A DNA stretch of 8,641 nt from an uncultured Acidimicrobiales bacterium (GCA_937926025.1 CALANQ010000243.1:1-8641); one strand, 5' to 3'; shown: positions 1-6,022, numbered from the stretch's first letter. Numbers and translations are program-made. The notes: generated by a model not told the origin, from the letters alone.

Positions 1-1355
1 TCGCCGGCAACTCGGCCGGCGGGCTCAACGCCGCCAAGCTCGCCGAGGGCGACCACGCCGACGGCACCCGCGCCATCGACGAGGTGGAGCGGGTCTGGCG
101 GTCCCTCCGCGTCACCGACGACATGTGGGAGCCCGAGCCGTGGCTCACCCGCCTGCAGGCCTCGGCCTCGTGGGCGTCCACGTGGCGGTCCTTCCTGGGC
201 GACGGGGCCAGCAGCCCCAACGCCGTGCGCATGGCCGTCAAGGTCGTCGGCAGCCTGGTCCGCCGCCCACCGGAGACCGACGGCGCGCTCGATGCCGTCC
301 GAGAGGCCCTCACCGCCCAGTCGCTGCTGTCGCTCAGCCCGGTCGCCGGCCTGCTCGAGCGCGAGCTCGACCCCGAGGCCGTCCGGCGCTCCGGCATCGC
401 CCTACGGGTGGGCTCCGTCAGCCTGGAGTCCGGCGAGCTCCGCTACGTGACCGAGACCGGGGCCCTGCACGACCGCCACGACCGCCCCACCGGGCTCGAG
501 GACGTCCCCCTCGCCACGGGGGTGCTGGCCTCGGCGTCGATCCCGCTGGCGTTCCCGCCCGTGCGGATGGGCGAGGAGCACTACGTCGACGGCGGCGCCC
601 GGGAGATCCTGCCCATCGAGATCCTGGTCCACCACCTGGAGGTCGAGCGGGTCATCGCCATCTCCGCCAGCTCCGTGGGCGTGGAGCCGGTGGCCTCGTT
701 CGCCGAGAAGAACCTGATCGACATCCTCCGCCGGGTCAGCGCCGAGATCGGGCCCGACGAGACCCTGCGCAAGGAGCTGAACCCGCCCGGCGGCTGGGCC
801 GAGACGGTGCGCCTGGTGGTCCCGGAGTTCGACGTGCACGACTCCATGACCATCGACCCGGCGCTCATCGCCATCTCCCTGGACCACGGCTGGCTCCGCG
901 CCGCCGACCTGCTGCTGGACCTCGACGACGAGGCCCGGCACCTCACCCGGGAGCTCACCGAGGTGCGCATCGAGCTGCGGCGCCTCGACGGTGCCCTCAC
1001 CACGCTCTTCGGCGGCGACGCCCTCGGCCGGCCCAGCCCGGTGCTGGTCACCGGCGGCACCGCCAAGACGCCCGACGAGAGCCCGGCCACCACGGCGGCC
1101 GCCCCGCCGGCGAGCGACGCGCCGGACACCGTCCCCGACATCGGCGACGAGGAGGAGCCGGTGGAGCCCGAGGGTCCCGAGGTGGGGCGAGAGGCGCAGC
1201 GCCGCACCCTCACCGCCCGGCTCCGCCACCTCGTCGGTCAGCGCCGGGACCTCGGAGCCCCGGTCCCGCCGTCGCTGGTCACCTGGCTCGATGCCCCCGA
1301 GCCGGAGGCCCCGCCCGCGCCCGACGACGCGGAACCGGTGGCGGCCGTCGACTGA
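1..1355 (+). CDS. Patatin-like phospholipase, 5' end outside window
   Basis: The reading frame is open from base 3 to a TGA at 1353-1355, giving 450 visible residues; the start lies upstream of the window. The first visible residues are AGNSAGGLNAA, which contains the GxSxG nucleophile motif of patatin-like serine lipases (Ser at visible residue 4). The second catalytic residue is the Asp of YVDGG (visible residue 196), preceded by the family-typical run SIPLAFPPVRMG. The patatin Ser-Asp dyad is therefore complete; only the glycine-rich oxyanion-hole loop is missing at the edge. Patatins hydrolyse acyl ester bonds of glycerolipids; the substrate here is unknown. After a helical segment around visible residues 300-345, the protein ends in a Pro/Ala/Glu-rich tail of about 100 residues, broken by a short basic helix near the end. 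I see no signal peptide or membrane span in the visible part. The gene is convergent with plsX, 27 bp away. Confidence 0.9.
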   Translation, partial: AGNSAGGLNAAKLAEGDHADGTRAIDEVERVWRSLRVTDDMWEPEPWLTRLQASASWASTWRSFLGDGASSPNAVRMAVKVVGSLVRRPPETDGALDAVREALTAQSLLSLSPVAGLLERELDPEAVRRSGIALRVGSVSLESGELRYVTETGALHDRHDRPTGLEDVPLATGVLASASIPLAFPPVRMGEEHYVDGGAREILPIEILVHHLEVERVIAISASSVGVEPVASFAEKNLIDILRRVSAEIGPDETLRKELNPPGGWAETVRLVVPEFDVHDSMTIDPALIAISLDHGWLRAADLLLDLDDEARHLTRELTEVRIELRRLDGALTTLFGGDALGRPSPVLVTGGTAKTPDESPATTAAAPPASDAPDTVPDIGDEEEPVEPEGPEVGREAQRRTLTARLRHLVGQRRDLGAPVPPSLVTWLDAPEPEAPPAPDDAEPVAAVD

Positions 1356-1358
1356 CCA

Positions 1359-1372
1359 GCGTCGGAGGACGC
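1359..1372. terminator. Short hairpin between convergent genes
   Basis: A 5-bp perfect inverted repeat (gcgtc / gacgc) with a 4-base loop occupies half of the 27-bp gap between the patatin stop and the plsX stop. Its position suits a bidirectional terminator. The stem is short and no T-run follows on either strand, so this is a weak inference. Confidence 0.25.
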
Positions 1373-1382
1373 CCGGCGGCGC

Positions 1383-2393
1383 TCAGTCCTCGGCGGGGCG
1401 GATGGTCCGGGCGACGGCGCCCACCAGATCCGCGTCGACCATCTCGGTGGCCACCTTCACGGCGTTGACGATGGCGGTGTCGTTGGACGAGCCGTGGCTG
1501 ATGATGCACACGCCGTTCAGCCCCAGGAGCATGGCGCCGCCGGTGTTGTTCGGGTCCAGCTGGGCGTACAGCGGCAGCAGGGCCGGGAACAGGACGTCGC
1601 CGGCGGCCTTGGTCTCGTCGCTGGTGTTGAACGTGCCCAGGATGGCGTTGACCAGCGACCGCATGGAGCCTTCGAGCGTCTTCAGCACGACGTTGCCCGT
1701 GAAGCCGTCGGTGACGATGACGTCGACGTCGGGCGACATGATGTCGCGCCCCTCGACGTTGCCGACGAACGTGCCGCCGCAGGCATCGGTCCAGGCGCCG
1801 TCGGCCAGCAGCGCGTGGGTCTCCTTGACCAGCGGCGAGCCCTTCGTGGGCTCCTCGCCGATGGACAGCAGCCCGACGTTGGGGGACTCGATGCCGTAGC
1901 GGGTGCGGGCGAACGTGGTGCCCATCTGCGCGAACTGCACCAGCCACTCGGGCGAGCACTCGGCGTTGGCGCCGGCGTCGAGGAGCACCGTGGGGTTGCC
2001 CCCGGCCGGGTTGGGGATGGGGGTGGCGATGGCCGGGCGGAACACACCGGGCGCACGCTTCATCCGGAGCAGGGCCGAGGCCATGGTGGCGCCGGTGTTG
2101 CCGGCGGAGACCATGGCGCACGCCTTGCCGTCGCGGACGGCCTCGGCGGCGCGGACCAGCGACGAGTCCTTCATGGTCCGGACGCTCTTGCCCGGATCAG
2201 CGTCCATGGCGATGACCTCGGACGCCGGGATCACCTCGAGCCCGCCGGTGTCGGTCAGCTCCTCGGGCCGTCCGACCAGGACGACGGGAACGCCGAGCTC
2301 GTCGCGGGCGCGGATGGCGCCGGCGACGATCTCCGAGGGGGCTTTGTCTCCCCCCATCGCATCGATGGCGACGGGGAGGCGGTCAGCTGCCAT
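1383..2393 (-). CDS. plsX: Phosphate acyltransferase PlsX
   Basis: PlsX is a peripheral membrane enzyme that converts acyl-ACP and phosphate into acyl-phosphate, the acyl donor for PlsY in the first step of phospholipid synthesis. The 336-residue product has the normal family length and its hallmark motifs in order: DAMGGD (11-16), SAGNTGA (96-102), LLDAGAN (137-143), GNVEGRD (211-217), DGFTGNV (229-235), GGAMLLGLNG (285-294) and SHGSS (299-303). The ATG start at 2391-2393 lies 20 residues before the end of the first conserved segment, as expected. It begins 19 bp after the rpmF stop, in the widely conserved rpmF-plsX order. No good Shine-Dalgarno sequence is visible in that short gap, so translation may depend on coupling to rpmF. 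The usual downstream partners (fabD/fabH, acpP or rnc) are absent: the next gene is the convergent patatin. Confidence 0.98.
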   Translation of the reverse strand: MAADRLPVAIDAMGGDKAPSEIVAGAIRARDELGVPVVLVGRPEELTDTGGLEVIPASEVIAMDADPGKSVRTMKDSSLVRAAEAVRDGKACAMVSAGNTGATMASALLRMKRAPGVFRPAIATPIPNPAGGNPTVLLDAGANAECSPEWLVQFAQMGTTFARTRYGIESPNVGLLSIGEEPTKGSPLVKETHALLADGAWTDACGGTFVGNVEGRDIMSPDVDVIVTDGFTGNVVLKTLEGSMRSLVNAILGTFNTSDETKAAGDVLFPALLPLYAQLDPNNTGGAMLLGLNGVCIISHGSSNDTAIVNAVKVATEMVDADLVGAVARTIRPAED

Positions 2394-2412
2394 GACGGGT
2401 CAGCCGGGTGGG

Positions 2413-2592
2413 TCAGTCGACCTCGATGGCCTGGCGGCCGTGGTACCAGCCGCAGTTGCCGCACACCACGTGGGGCAGCTTGGCGGACCCGCAGCGGGGG
2501 CAGACGCTGCGCGAGGGAGCGTCGAGCTTCCAGGCCGAAGCCCGGCGGCTGCGGCTCTTGGACTTGGAGGTCTTCTTCTTGGGGACAGCCAT
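2413..2592 (-). CDS. rpmF: 50S ribosomal protein L32, four-cysteine zinc form
   Basis: The 59-residue product starts MAVPKKKTSKSKSRSRR, the standard basic N-terminus of bacterial L32, and ends with a zinc ribbon built on C31-x2-C34-x9-C44-x2-C47. All four cysteines are present, so this is the zinc-binding (C+) form rather than a cysteine-free paralogue used under zinc starvation. The ATG at 2590-2592 is preceded by AGGA with an 8-base spacer on the minus strand, a good ribosome binding site. It lies in the conserved DUF177-rpmF-plsX context, but 221 bp separate it from the DUF177 gene. That gap carries a stem-loop and a candidate promoter, suggesting that rpmF-plsX has its own transcription start. 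Confidence 0.98.
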   Translation of the reverse strand: MAVPKKKTSKSKSRSRRASAWKLDAPSRSVCPRCGSAKLPHVVCGNCGWYHGRQAIEVD

Positions 2593-2624
2593 CGTCGTGG
2601 TCCTGAGGTCGTGGTCGGGGGCGC

Positions 2625-2638
2625 TGCGGTGCGCCGCA
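2625..2638 (-). other. Small GC hairpin in the rpmF leader
   Basis: A 5-bp inverted repeat (tgcgg / ccgca) with a 4-base loop lies 33 bases upstream of the rpmF ATG, inside the presumed 5' untranslated leader. Short GC hairpins arise easily by chance at this base composition, so a role in translation control is only a possibility. Confidence 0.25.
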
Positions 2639-2650
2639 CGCGAGGGGTAG

Positions 2651-2680
2651 ATGGTAGCGGGACCGCCCCACCCCGGTCGA
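2651..2680 (-). promoter_or_regulatory. Candidate promoter for rpmF-plsX
   Basis: On the minus strand, TACCAT (complement of 2651-2656) fits the actinobacterial -10 pattern TANNNT. TCGACC (complement of 2675-2680), 18 bp upstream, matches four of six bases of TTGACA. Transcription would begin near 2644 and leave a leader of about 50 bases. Its location between the inverted repeat and rpmF suits an independent promoter. This is pattern matching only. Confidence 0.35.
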
Positions 2681-2685
2681 AAGCA

Positions 2686-2709
2686 CCCCCGGTCCTCCCG
2701 ACCCGTCCC
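2686..2709 (-). other. G-quadruplex-type motif upstream of rpmF
   Basis: On the minus strand (the coding strand of rpmF) there are four G-tracts of 3, 3, 3 and 5 bases separated by loops of 2, 2 and 6 bases, which satisfies the standard G3+N1-7 pattern. It lies just upstream of the candidate rpmF promoter and 11 bp from the nested inverted repeat. Such motifs are common by chance in GC-rich DNA. Confidence 0.3.
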
Positions 2710-2720
2710 GACGCGCTGTG

Positions 2721-2769
2721 GAACTTTCGATGCGAACCGTTGCTCTGCAACCACGAGCATCGAAAGTTC
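2721..2769. repeat. 49-bp nested inverted repeat (stem-loop) between DUF177 gene and rpmF
   Basis: Two perfect 13-bp arms (gaactttcgatgc at 2721-2733 and gcatcgaaagttc at 2757-2769) enclose a second perfect 5-bp inverted repeat (gttgc 2739-2743, gcaac 2747-2751) with a 3-base loop. The halves are separated by symmetrical 5-by-5 unpaired segments. As RNA of the minus strand, the internal loop can also form two adjacent G-U pairs, which the plus-strand RNA cannot, so the minus transcript folds slightly better. The arms are about 46% GC, clearly lower than the surroundings. No U-run follows the stem. It could be a terminator or processing site for the upstream operon, a leader element of rpmF, or a DNA operator. 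Confidence 0.85.
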
Positions 2770-2813
2770 GTGGGGGGCGGGGCGATCTGTCGGGGTCGGG
2801 ACGGTTGGATCGG

Positions 2814-3365
2814 TCAGAGGTCGAGGTCGTCGAGGGCGGCCCAGCGGGGGTCCTTGACCGGTTCCTCCGGGGCCTCGTCGCCGGGGACGGGGTCGCCCTC
2901 GACGGTGGCGGGGAAGGCGTCGGGCGCCGGGCCGAGGCAGTCGTCGGTGCAGAGGGGCGCCAGGGGCAGGGCGAGCAGCGCGATGTCGTGGAGCAGCGGG
3001 CCGAGATCGACCTGGTCGTGCTCGAGCGGCCACGTCTCGCCGTCGGTGGGCTTGGTCTCGTACACCTCGCGGATCTCGATGACCGCGGTGCCCGCCAGGT
3101 CCTTCAGGCAGCGACGGCACTCCCCCGTCCACGGCACCTCGGCCGATCCGGTGAGGACGACACCTTCGTGGATGGACTCCAGCTCGCCGGCGAAGGTGAT
3201 GGCCGCCCCATCGGGGATGGCGACGTCGGTGAGGCCCAGCCCGTCGGCCACCAGGGTGCGCTCGACGGGCATCCGCGACCCCGGCCGCCGCCGGATGTCG
3301 GTGACCGAGACGATGACCGCCGGCGGATGACCGGCGTCGGATCCGGCTACGGGATCGGCGGTCAC
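2814..3365 (-). CDS. YceD/DUF177 family protein
   Basis: This 183-residue protein belongs to the DUF177 (YceD) family, usually encoded directly before rpmF and linked in other bacteria and plastids to 23S rRNA accumulation; its biochemical role is not settled. Supporting features are an N-terminal VTDIRRRPGSR segment, the CxxC of GECRRCL (C83, C86), the hydrophobic LLHDIALLALPLAPLC stretch ending at C139, and the terminal DPRWAAL (172-178). The GTG at 3363-3365 is chosen because it overlaps the upstream gene's TGA by four bases and has AGGA six bases before it; longer in-frame starts would run into the upstream coding region. Actinobacterial relatives I recall carry a further CPxCG after the CxxxC; here that position reads GPAPDAF, so the second cysteine pair is lost (only C139 and C143 remain there). 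Length is normal for the family. Confidence 0.92.
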   Translation of the reverse strand: MTADPVAGSDAGHPPAVIVSVTDIRRRPGSRMPVERTLVADGLGLTDVAIPDGAAITFAGELESIHEGVVLTGSAEVPWTGECRRCLKDLAGTAVIEIREVYETKPTDGETWPLEHDQVDLGPLLHDIALLALPLAPLCTDDCLGPAPDAFPATVEGDPVPGDEAPEEPVKDPRWAALDDLDL

Positions 3366-4042
3366 GACCGATCCTGGTCGAAGAACGCCTCGTCCTCGGG
3401 CTCCGGCTCGGGCTCCTCGGGGCGGTTCAGGTTGGTGGCCTGGAGCTTCTCGCGGCCCGATCCCACCAGCTTCAGGGTGCGCTCCAGCACGATCTCGAAG
3501 CTGGCCAGCTTCTGGTCGCAGAAGTCCTCGCACTCAAGGCGCAGCCGGCGGGCCTCGGCCTCGGCGCTGTCGATGATGCGCCGGGCGCGGTGCTCGGCGG
3601 CCTTCACCACCTCGGTGCGCTGGACCATCTGCTCGGCCCGGGCCCGAGCGGCGTCGGTGATCTCGTCACCGTCGGCCCGCATCTTGGCCAGGTACTCCTC
3701 GCGCTCCTTGCGGAGCCAGCGGGCCTCCCGCAGCTCGTCGGGGAGGCGGCCGATGGCCTCGTCGAGCAGCTCCAGCACCTCTTCCTTGTTGATCATCGCC
3801 GAGGCCGACAGCGGCATCGGGCGGGCGGCCGCGATGAGGTCCGACACCCGGCGCAGCAGCTCCTCGGCGTCGACCTGCTGGCGGCCGCGGATCAGGGTCC
3901 GGCGAGGCGGCGCCTCGGCCGGCTCCAGGTCGGCCTCGGCGTCGAACGGCTGGTCGCGGGGATCGCGGTCGTCGTAGCCGGCGTCGTCGTAGCCGCGATC
4001 GTCATAGGGGCGTTCGTCGTAGGGACGGTCGTCGTAGCTCAT
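3362..4042 (-). CDS. SepIVA/DivIVA-like coiled-coil protein with YDD repeats
   Basis: The 226-residue product is mostly charged coiled coil (about 100-195) after the conserved start ARPMPLSASAMINKEEVL (73-90). By context and sequence style it matches the actinobacterial protein encoded between coaD and DUF177, whose mycobacterial form SepIVA (Rv2927c) is a DivIVA-domain septation and envelope-growth factor. It is cytoplasmic, with no membrane segment visible. The first 27 residues hold five tandem copies of a Y-D-D/E-R/A-P/G/D pentapeptide, followed by an acidic linker. The C-terminus (after 206) is Pro/Glu-rich and acidic. The ATG at 4040-4042 overlaps the coaD TGA (ATGA) and has AGGAG eight bases upstream. 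The 3' end overlaps the next gene's GTG. Automatic annotation might call it an ATP synthase b-subunit-like protein, but it lacks the N-terminal membrane helix of subunit b. Confidence 0.88.
   Translation of the reverse strand: MSYDDRPYDERPYDDRGYDDAGYDDRDPRDQPFDAEADLEPAEAPPRRTLIRGRQQVDAEELLRRVSDLIAAARPMPLSASAMINKEEVLELLDEAIGRLPDELREARWLRKEREEYLAKMRADGDEITDAARARAEQMVQRTEVVKAAEHRARRIIDSAEAEARRLRLECEDFCDQKLASFEIVLERTLKLVGSGREKLQATNLNRPEEPEPEPEDEAFFDQDRS
3372..3375 (-). promoter_or_regulatory. Ribosome binding site of the DUF177 gene
   Basis: AGGA on the minus strand lies six bases before the GTG at 3365, inside the 3' end of the preceding gene. It supports this GTG over longer in-frame alternatives. 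Confidence 0.6.
3962..4036 (-). repeat. Five tandem 15-bp coding repeats (YDDRx)
   Basis: Codons 3-27 of the SepIVA-like gene are five degenerate 15-bp units encoding YDDRP, YDERP, YDDRG, YDDAG and YDDRD. The DNA units share a gtcgtcgta core on the plus strand but differ at several bases, so this is not a fresh slippage product. Copy number may still vary between strains. Confidence 0.9.
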
Positions 4043-4527
4043 GCGGGGGGCTCCTGGAACGATTCGGCGAGACGGGCGGCGACCGGCGCCGGCACCATCG
4101 AGGACACGTCGCCGCCGAACCGGGCGATCTCCCGGATCCACTTCGACGCGACGAAGGAGTGTTCGGTGGCCGAGGGGATGAACACGGTGTGCACCCCCGA
4201 GATGGCCAGGTTCATCTGCGACTGCTGCAGCTCCGACTCGAAGTCCGACACCGCTCGCAGGCCCTTGACGATGAAGTCGGCGCCGACCTCCCGGGCGAGG
4301 TTCACCACCAGGCTGGAGTAGCTGGTGACCTCGACGTTGGGCAGGTGGGCGACGGACTCCTCGATCATGGTGCGGCGCTCGTGGAGCGAGTACAGGCCGG
4401 TGGTCTTCTGCGGGTTGCCGATGGTGGCGACCACCACGGAGTCGAACAGGCGCGACGCCACCTCGATCAGCTCGAGGTGTCCGTTGTGGATGGGGTCGAA
4501 CGACCCCGGATACAAGACGCGCGTCAC
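4039..4527 (-). CDS. coaD: Phosphopantetheine adenylyltransferase CoaD
   Basis: CoaD joins AMP from ATP to 4'-phosphopantetheine to form dephospho-CoA, the penultimate step of coenzyme A synthesis, in the cytoplasm. The 162-residue length is typical. Visible motifs are GSFDPIHNGH (8-17), with the nucleotidyltransferase HxGH signature (H14, H17), the KGLRAVSDFESELQQSQMN stretch (88-106) that lines the active site, and SFVASKWIREIARFGGDVSSMVP near the C-terminus. Position 14 is His where many CoaD proteins have Thr (TNGH); both occur in the wider HxGH superfamily. The GTG at 4525-4527 gives the expected N-terminus and overlaps the rsmD TGA (GTGA); GGAG lies seven bases upstream. The gene's own TGA overlaps the next ATG. 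The neighbouring rsmD is its usual actinobacterial partner. Confidence 0.98.
   Translation of the reverse strand: MTRVLYPGSFDPIHNGHLELIEVASRLFDSVVVATIGNPQKTTGLYSLHERRTMIEESVAHLPNVEVTSYSSLVVNLAREVGADFIVKGLRAVSDFESELQQSQMNLAISGVHTVFIPSATEHSFVASKWIREIARFGGDVSSMVPAPVAARLAESFQEPPA
4051..4055 (-). promoter_or_regulatory. Ribosome binding site of the SepIVA-like gene
   Basis: A full AGGAG on the minus strand, eight bases before the ATG at 4042, is the strongest Shine-Dalgarno sequence in the operon. It fixes the start so that the YDD repeats are part of the protein. Confidence 0.7.
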
Positions 4528-5141
4528 GTAGGTGCTCCGGCGGGGGTGGCGAACTGAACCACCGTACCGCCGTAGGTCTTCGATCTGATGCCAACGAGAC
4601 CGTCCGGAAGCGGCACCTCCCGGTCCGATTCGAGCACCACCACGGCACCGGGAGACAGCGCGGGGACCAGCGCCCGGAGCAGGGCGTCCCAGCCGTCGAA
4701 CGCGTACGGCGGATCGAGCAGGGCGAGGTCGATGGCGCCGGCGAGCGCAAGCGCCCGCTCCGCGCTGCCGGCGACGACCACCGCCTCGTCGGCGAGCCCG
4801 AGCAGATCGAGGTTGGCCCGCACCACCCCGAGCGCCTGCGGGTCGGTGTCGGCGAAGGTGGCGTGGCTCGCGCCGCGGGAGAGGGCCTCGATGCCGAGGG
4901 CGCCGCTGCCGGCGAAGGGATCGAGCACCCGGCTTCCCTCGACGGCGTCGAGGCTGTCGAGGGCGTTGAACACGGCTTCCCGGACCCGGTCCGATGTGGG
5001 ACGGGTGCCGTCGCCGGGGGGCACGTCGATCCGCCGTCCCCCCGCCCGACCGGCCACGATCCGCAGCGCGCCACGGCTGGGCGCCGAGCGGGCCGCGGCG
5101 GGTGATCGACGGGGCCGGCGGGCCGGCTTGGGACGGCTCAC
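4524..5141 (-). CDS. rsmD: 16S rRNA (guanine966-N2)-methyltransferase RsmD
   Basis: RsmD methylates N2 of G966 (E. coli numbering) of 16S rRNA in the 30S subunit, using S-adenosylmethionine. The 205-residue protein has LRIVAGRAGGRR (26-37), TRPTSDRVREAVFNAL (46-61), SAM motif I LDPFAGSG (73-80), the catalytic DPPY (143-146) and a C-terminal KTYGGTVVQF (188-197). The GTG at 5139-5141 overlaps the upstream SDR gene's TGA by four bases, with a GAGG four bases before it. It gives an Arg/Pro/Ala-rich extension of about 25 residues ahead of the usual family start, which could aid RNA binding; no ATG or GTG closer to the conserved region is evident. The 3' end overlaps coaD. I infer co-translation with both neighbours. 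Confidence 0.95.
   Translation of the reverse strand: MSRPKPARRPRRSPAAARSAPSRGALRIVAGRAGGRRIDVPPGDGTRPTSDRVREAVFNALDSLDAVEGSRVLDPFAGSGALGIEALSRGASHATFADTDPQALGVVRANLDLLGLADEAVVVAGSAERALALAGAIDLALLDPPYAFDGWDALLRALVPALSPGAVVVLESDREVPLPDGLVGIRSKTYGGTVVQFATPAGAPT
4535..4538 (-). promoter_or_regulatory. Ribosome binding site of coaD
   Basis: GGAG on the minus strand, seven bases before the GTG at 4527, supports the GTG start of coaD. Confidence 0.6.
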
Positions 5142-6022
5142 GGGACCTCGGCCACCAGGCGGCTGCTCTCCTCCCACAGCCAGCGGGCCTCCTCGCGGTT
5201 GCGGGCGTGGCGAGAGGCCGGCCAGCGGCGGCCGTGCGACCAGTAGCCGCCGGTCTTGCCCACGACCCGGGGCCGGGTGGAGCTGGCCAGCAGGACCTGG
5301 GTCTTGGCACCCGACTTCGGCGAACGCAGCACGTAGGGGCCGAACGTGGCCATCCACCAGCCCAGCGCGCCGGTGTCGCCGTCGACGGAGAACCCGCTGT
5401 GGATGCTGCCGGGGTGGACCGCGTTGACGGTGACGCCGGTGCCCTGCAGCTGGTCGGCCAGCTCCAGCACGAACTGGGCGTTGGCCAGCTTGGACCGGCC
5501 GTAGGCGCGGGCGCCGCTGAACCGCGTGGTGCTCTGGAGGTCATCGTGGTCGAGACCACCGACGGCCCAGCGGTGGGCGACCGACGACACCGCGATCACC
5601 CGAGACGGCGCGCTCTGGATCAGCCGGTCGCGCAGCAGGTCGGTGAGCAGGAAGTGACCGAGGTGGTTGGTGCCGAACATGAGCTCGAAGCCGTCGGCGG
5701 TCTGCTGCTGGGTGTCGACCATGAGGCCGGCGTTGTTCATCAGCACGTCGAGCCGGTCGTACCCGTCGAGGAACCAGGCGGCGAAGGTCCGGATCGAGGC
5801 GAACGAGGCCAGGTCCAGGCTGCCCACGACGACCTGGTCGTTGCCCGACCGCTCGACGACCTCCTGGCGGGCGGCCTCGCCCTTCTCCGCGTTGCGGGCC
5901 GTCATGACGACGGTGGCGCCCATCGCCGCCAGGGCCACCGCCGACTCCTTGCCGATGCCGGAGTTGGCGCCGGTCACGATGACCACCTGTCCGGTCAGGT
6001 CCTCACGCTGCTGCTTGCCCAT
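5138..6022 (-). CDS. Short-chain dehydrogenase/reductase, retinol dehydrogenase-like
   Basis: This 294-residue classical SDR has the cofactor motif TGANSGIG (17-24), NNAG (96-99), the structural Asn in TNHLGH (N119), the catalytic serine region VSSVAH (145-150) and the YxxxK pair in YGRSK (Y174, K178), so the catalytic tetrad is complete. The long C-terminal part and the NHLGHFLLTDLL segment resemble the retinol dehydrogenase/WW-oxidoreductase-like subgroup; the true substrate is unknown. The Arg after the second beta strand (TARN, R43) suggests a preference for NADP(H). The start is the ATG at 6020-6022, 17 residues before the Rossmann motif. No Shine-Dalgarno is visible, so the mRNA may be leaderless. 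It is divergent from the crotonase gene (70 bp apart) and its TGA overlaps the rsmD GTG, making it the first gene of the operon. Confidence 0.95.
   Translation of the reverse strand: MGKQQREDLTGQVVIVTGANSGIGKESAVALAAMGATVVMTARNAEKGEAARQEVVERSGNDQVVVGSLDLASFASIRTFAAWFLDGYDRLDVLMNNAGLMVDTQQQTADGFELMFGTNHLGHFLLTDLLRDRLIQSAPSRVIAVSSVAHRWAVGGLDHDDLQSTTRFSGARAYGRSKLANAQFVLELADQLQGTGVTVNAVHPGSIHSGFSVDGDTGALGWWMATFGPYVLRSPKSGAKTQVLLASSTRPRVVGKTGGYWSHGRRWPASRHARNREEARWLWEESSRLVAEVP

Noticed and set aside
402..1229. Minus-strand open frames opposite the patatin gene
   Set aside because: The patatin frame carries the GxSxG and DGG motifs; the opposite frames are Gly/Arg/Val-rich with no motif.
2729..2738. 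The 10-mer gatgcgaacc occurs both here and at 7711-7720
   Set aside because: A shared 10-mer is expected by chance in a window of this size and skewed composition; the flanks do not match.
2721..2769. The inverted repeat as a dif-type recombination site or a known FapR/Zur operator
   Set aside because: The arms are 13 bp with a 23-bp spacer, unlike the 11-6-11 layout of dif, and they do not resemble the FapR or Zur box sequences I know.
1494..3977. Long plus-strand open frames opposite plsX, rpmF, the DUF177 gene and the SepIVA-like gene
   Set aside because: They are antisense shadows of clearly recognised genes, with compositions set by third-position GC bias and no recognisable domains.
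3362..4042. Annotation of the coiled-coil protein as an ATP synthase b subunit
   Set aside because: There is no N-terminal membrane helix and the context is the rsmD-coaD-DUF177 cluster, not an atp operon.
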